Shown: in pieces, positions 19,193-21,942 of the stretch
How positions within the stretch are numbered: the first letter of the stretch is position 1
Layout: every line of letters starts with the position of its first letter
Source: Geosiphon pyriformis
Lineage: Eukaryota; Glomeromycota; Glomeromycetes; Archaeosporales; Geosiphonaceae
Length of the DNA: 21,942 nt
Direction: 5' to 3'
Assembly: GCA_016748015.1 (NCBI GenBank)
Contig: JAAOMT010000653.1
Location: 1 to 21,942, forward strand
Translations under genes and position numbers: made by a program
Notes under the pieces: model-generated
What the model saw: the letters and a program-made list of their open reading frames with translations, nothing else
Told to the model about the DNA's origin: nothing
Database searches by the model: none

Positions 19193-20795
19193 TGAGAAGA
19201 AAACAAAGCCGATGAACCCAAACCCAAGCACAAATGGTCCAACTTCTCCAAAACAGATTTAACTGATACTTTTAAAGCCAACATCTTGGATTCTAGACCA
19301 CCAACTTTGGTGGTCAAAATCTTAGAACTACTCGAACTTAAGTTAATGACTGTATCATTAACAGCTGAAGAAAAGAGAATGGAAGACACCAATACACCAT
19401 CTAAAGTCATGTTCAAATCCAAGCCAGAGGCCACATACACAGAAACAACTGGAGAAGAGACTTCAAAAGTGACTGCCAGGGACACCAAATCAACAAAACT
19501 CAATTTTTTCAAAATGCCAGAAACCTGGTTAGCCAGAAGCCCCAAAAAGCATTCCAAAAAAACCATACAATCATACAAGTCTGAATTACCAGAGGAAGCA
19601 GAGGCAAATGAAGACATCTTAACACCAGAGGACTGACCAGCACCAAAAAGAATTGAGAAAGTCACACAAAGCGAAATACCACCAGCAACTTGAGCCCAAG
19701 TTTTACCACCAAAAAAGACCGGATGTGCAACAAGAGCCTTTTTTTTTTATAAATATACACCAAACAGACTCGATTCTGATCAGTCACTATCTGCTTCCCA
19801 CAAACTCCAGAATTCCCACCAACTGAACACACATCAGAAATATGACCAAATTGTTCGCACTTGGCACAACATGCCAAAGAAAAACTAGCCCAGTGCAGAT
19901 TCACACCCTTAAAAACAAAAACAGAACCAACAGCAGCCAATTTGGATGTCTCATTCTTGAAACAAATTACAGCACATCTGTCATGAACATATGAACTAGG
20001 ATTACAGCCAATGAAACAAGTTTTCCCACCATATGATTCCAGCAGACCAGACAAATCATGAACAGTTGTGTCAACTGGTAATGTGTACAACAAAGCCTGA
20101 TGTTGATCTCTCAAAATCCATAATTGTTTGTTATTAATCGCCAAAGCCACCTGCACAGAGTCCTTACCCATGAGAACTGATCATTTGGAAGCAACAGAGC
20201 TAGCAATCTCAGGAGATTTAAACTCCACCAAAGCTTTTTGCCATAAACCAATTAATTGTATCTTGATTGATACAATCTTACCAAATTTAGAAAAAACTGA
20301 TTCAACTGCTGATTTGGAAAGATCTACTGGAATCTCTTTAATTATCACTTCTTGATTCAAACAGCTGTTTGGTTTCCTAATCACATTATTGACCAAAATC
20401 TTTTCTCTAACTACCAATTCTTTAGCCATATTTAGACTCAGCTCAGAAGTAAAAGAGGATCTGATGATCCCAGGAAATTTTGAGAAGGTAGAGGCTCTTC
20501 CAAAACCATTCACATGATAAAAAATTCTTTTAATAGAAATTAACTTATTACAACTAGTTTTTTCAGGTACAGCAAACAATTTCACATCCAAAGCAAACAA
20601 TTTTACTGGCTCAAAGCTCCATTTTTCCAGAACACATGACTTGACAGATGGCAGCTGATTGGAACTATTAAACTTCGGCAATAGAAGACTTAATGCATTC
20701 TCATCATCACTTATAATATTAAATGTTGGAGCTTTTGGAGAGTTGCCCAGCACATAAGTTCGAGTTTGGGTTTTTCTCGGCATAGCTACATCCAT
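19189..20795 (-). pseudogene. LINE ORF1: RNA-binding protein with RRM-like folds and zinc knuckle
   Basis: ORF1 proteins coat element RNA. The piece 20795-20181 holds an N-terminal region of unknown fold and an RRM-like domain at its end (VIIKEIPVDLS as RNP2, KALVEF as RNP1). One TGA, probably a former Trp, separates it in frame from 20171-19662. That piece has a second RRM-like segment and the knuckle CAKCEQFGHISDVC (19868-19827). At a T10 run (19739-19748) the frame slips by one base; the other frame continues ALVAHPVFFGGKTWAQVAGG into 19665-19189, a Ser/Val-rich region with a possible short coiled coil (GLESKMLALKVSVKSVLEKL). Coding-like sequence in another frame at about 21030-20870 suggests ORF1 once began upstream of 20795. 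Confidence 0.85.
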
Positions 20796-21141
20796 ATTGT
20801 CATCTTTTCTTAATTCCGCATAGCTTATTTCCTCGGTGTTACCGGAGGTTTTTGGTCTCTTTTCTTAAATGTTGTTGATGCTTGTTTGCTGTGAATTCAC
20901 GTTTTCTGGATGTGGTTGAACCTCCAGTAACTGAATTTATCTTCAAATTATCTCCTATAATTTGAACCGCTGGGCTTATAAGTGGAATGGCCAATTCCGT
21001 GCCAGTTACTTTATGTAGTTACGTTGTAGTAAACGTCAACTCTTTCCCAGGAATTGCTCGTCTGGAAGCTCACTAAAAAATGTGTAGTTACTTTGCTGTG
21101 AAAGTCAACTCTTCTACAGGAATCTCGTCTGTAGGCTACCC
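20796..21141 (-). promoter_or_regulatory. LINE 5' region
   Basis: Upstream of the surviving ORF1 start. The part nearest ORF1 still looks coding in another frame (TELAIPLISPAVQI, TGGSTTSRKREFTANKH). The part beyond about 21014 is a tandem duplication and probably 5' UTR. LINEs commonly carry an internal promoter here; none could be confirmed. Confidence 0.5.
21014..21141. repeat. ~69-bp imperfect tandem duplication
   Basis: Two units beginning TGTAGTTAC at 21014 and 21083 share GTCAACTCTT, the CAGGAAT segment and CTCGTCTG in the same order. It sits at the 5' end of the minus-strand LINE, where some LINEs keep repeated promoter monomers. Confidence 0.7.
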
Positions 21142-21235
21142 AAATGATTATGATAAGAAAAGAAAGAGAAAAATAAAAGAAACGTAAAGAAATAGAATTT
21201 TGTCAAGGAAACGTTTTCTATCCAGGCCTGGAGTC
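21142..21235. other. Short A-rich flank before the artificial junction
   Basis: A/G-rich sequence without coding potential between the LINE 5' end and the adapter copy. It is probably original flank of the LINE. Confidence 0.5.
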
Positions 21236-21254
21236 AGATGTGTATAAGAGACAG
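21236..21254 (+). other. Tn5 mosaic end / Nextera adapter sequence (artefact)
   Basis: AGATGTGTATAAGAGACAG is the exact 19-bp hyperactive-Tn5 mosaic end. The three preceding bases, GTC, also match the Nextera read-1 adapter. Its minus-strand translation gives SYTHL, a peptide often produced when this adapter is carried into assemblies. The elements on either side are unrelated, so the join is most likely a library or assembly chimera. Confidence 0.97.
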
Positions 21255-21942
21255 GTTTCAAACGGTCTCCATGTGCAACTTTTGCTAGGATTTTGTCATC
21301 AAGTCTTAACTTGTATGATCCATTGCCTAGTATTTCGTGTATATAAAATGGTCCATCCCATTTGTGTTCAAATTTTCCACTCCATTGTTTTTCAGCCTTA
21401 GTTCTATGTAAGAGAACTTTATTTCCAACTTTGAATTCGTTGGTGGCTGGTGGCATTAGTTGGGGAGCGGGTTGATAATGGTTGTTCTGGTACTGTGGTC
21501 TTGGTGAATAATAAGCTGGTGGTGGTGGAGATTGATAGTACGATTGTTGTGGTTGGGAATAACGTTGATTATTCCTTTGCTGCTGGTCTCTTTGCAACTT
21601 CCTACAATCTCGTTTCCAATGTCCTGGAATTCCACAATAGTGGCAATTCTGGGGTTGACCAATGGGTGCTGATGAGAAGTTTCCTTGGTTCTGTCGTTGG
21701 GGTGGTTGATATCTTTGCGGTTGTTGCTGCGGTTGTTGTTGATTGGTGAAGTAGTTTTCAACTTTCTTGGTAAGCTGGTCAATTTTCTCTTCAGCTGCTG
21801 AGCTGGTTTCACCAATGGCAAGGTTAACAAGCTTTGTGCGGTTAGCTTCTTCCATAGCCATTTCGTAATTTTTCGCATGGCGAATGGCAGTAGCTAAATC
21901 TTCTGGGTTGTGTGGGCGAACTTTCTTGATCAGTTTGTCCTT
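21255..21942 (-). CDS. Gypsy Gag fragment joined to integrase C-terminal domain (partial)
   Basis: Open from the window edge to the adapter junction without a stop; the true start lies outside the window and the true end is lost at the junction. In order: the end of a capsid-type domain (PHNPEDLATAIRHAKNYEMA), a Gln/Pro-rich stretch, the zinc knuckle CHYCGIPGHWKRDC, a Gln/Pro/Tyr-rich linker, then within the same frame NEFKVGNKVLLHRTKAEKQW and KWDGPFYIHEILGNGSYKL, an integrase GPY/F-like domain related to that of the large element (HTKAEKQWNRKFDPKWDGPF). Protease, RT, RNase H and the integrase core are absent. It may be an internally deleted non-autonomous element or an amplification chimera. 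Codons past 21255 into LINE flank are artefact. Confidence 0.75.

Larger units (their letters stand above)
4374..21141 (-). mobile_element. Near-full-length LINE, split by an LTR retrotransposon
   Basis: A non-LTR retrotransposon of about 6.8 kb once the 10-kb insertion is discounted. In minus-strand order it has a 5' UTR with a tandem duplication (to 21141), ORF1 with RRM-like folds and a zinc knuckle (20795-19189), ORF2 with AP endonuclease, linker, RT, RNase H and a C-terminal zinc finger (19192-14978, then 4985-4508), a 3' UTR, and an A11 tail (T-run 4374-4384). The architecture matches fungal Tad/I-like LINEs with RNase H; the exact clade needs phylogeny. All catalytic modules carry inactivating substitutions. 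The 5' boundary is approximate. Confidence 0.85.

Noticed and set aside
19286-19636. 116-codon plus-strand frame
   Set aside because: Antisense to the Ser/Val-rich end of LINE ORF1; no family features.
21236-21254. A natural Tn5 or IS50 insertion
   Set aside because: Only the 19-bp mosaic end plus adapter bases is present. There is no transposase, no second end and no 9-bp duplication.

Overview
This window is transposable-element sequence from a eukaryote, most likely an arbuscular mycorrhizal fungus (Glomeromycotina, Rhizophagus-like). The evidence is high A+T content, fungal-style APE/RT/RNase H LINEs, a Ty3/gypsy element and a pogo/Tigger transposase of types I associate with those genomes. 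The species assignment is inference. I see no host gene, rRNA, tRNA or CRISPR array.

Layout. (1) 3-1041, plus strand: a decayed pogo/Tigger DDE transposase cut by the left window edge. (2) 1042-2690: very A+T-rich sequence without a gene. (3) 2691-3847, plus strand: a 5'-truncated LINE ending in an A-tract. (4) 3848-4373: A+T-rich spacer. (5) 4374-21141, minus strand: an almost complete LINE of the same broad family, with ORF1 and an ORF2 carrying AP endonuclease, reverse transcriptase, RNase H and a terminal zinc finger. It is split by (6) a 9,992-bp Ty3/gypsy-type LTR retrotransposon (4986-14977, minus strand) with TG...CA LTRs and a 4-bp GCAT target duplication. When one GCAT copy is discounted, the LINE reading frame runs straight through the insertion point. 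(7) 21236-21254: an exact copy of the 19-bp Tn5 mosaic end used in Nextera libraries, which marks an artificial junction. (8) 21255-21942: a fragment of a second, undamaged gypsy element in which a Gag zinc knuckle runs directly into an integrase C-terminal domain.

The LTR element is the most interesting biology. Its Pol reads, in order: protease, a cysteine-rich block, an acidic stretch, a dUTPase domain, reverse transcriptase, RNase H, integrase, and a tail of about 270 codons reaching the polypurine tract. A dUTPase between protease and reverse transcriptase differs from the positions known in retroviruses.

All the older elements are dead in one characteristic way: catalytic Asp to Asn, Glu to Lys, and Trp, Arg or Gln to stop. 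The two LTRs differ by about 60 transitions and one clear transversion. This points to cytosine-deamination decay (RIP-like or 5-methylcytosine-driven). The protein families rest on motifs read by eye; no database search was possible.
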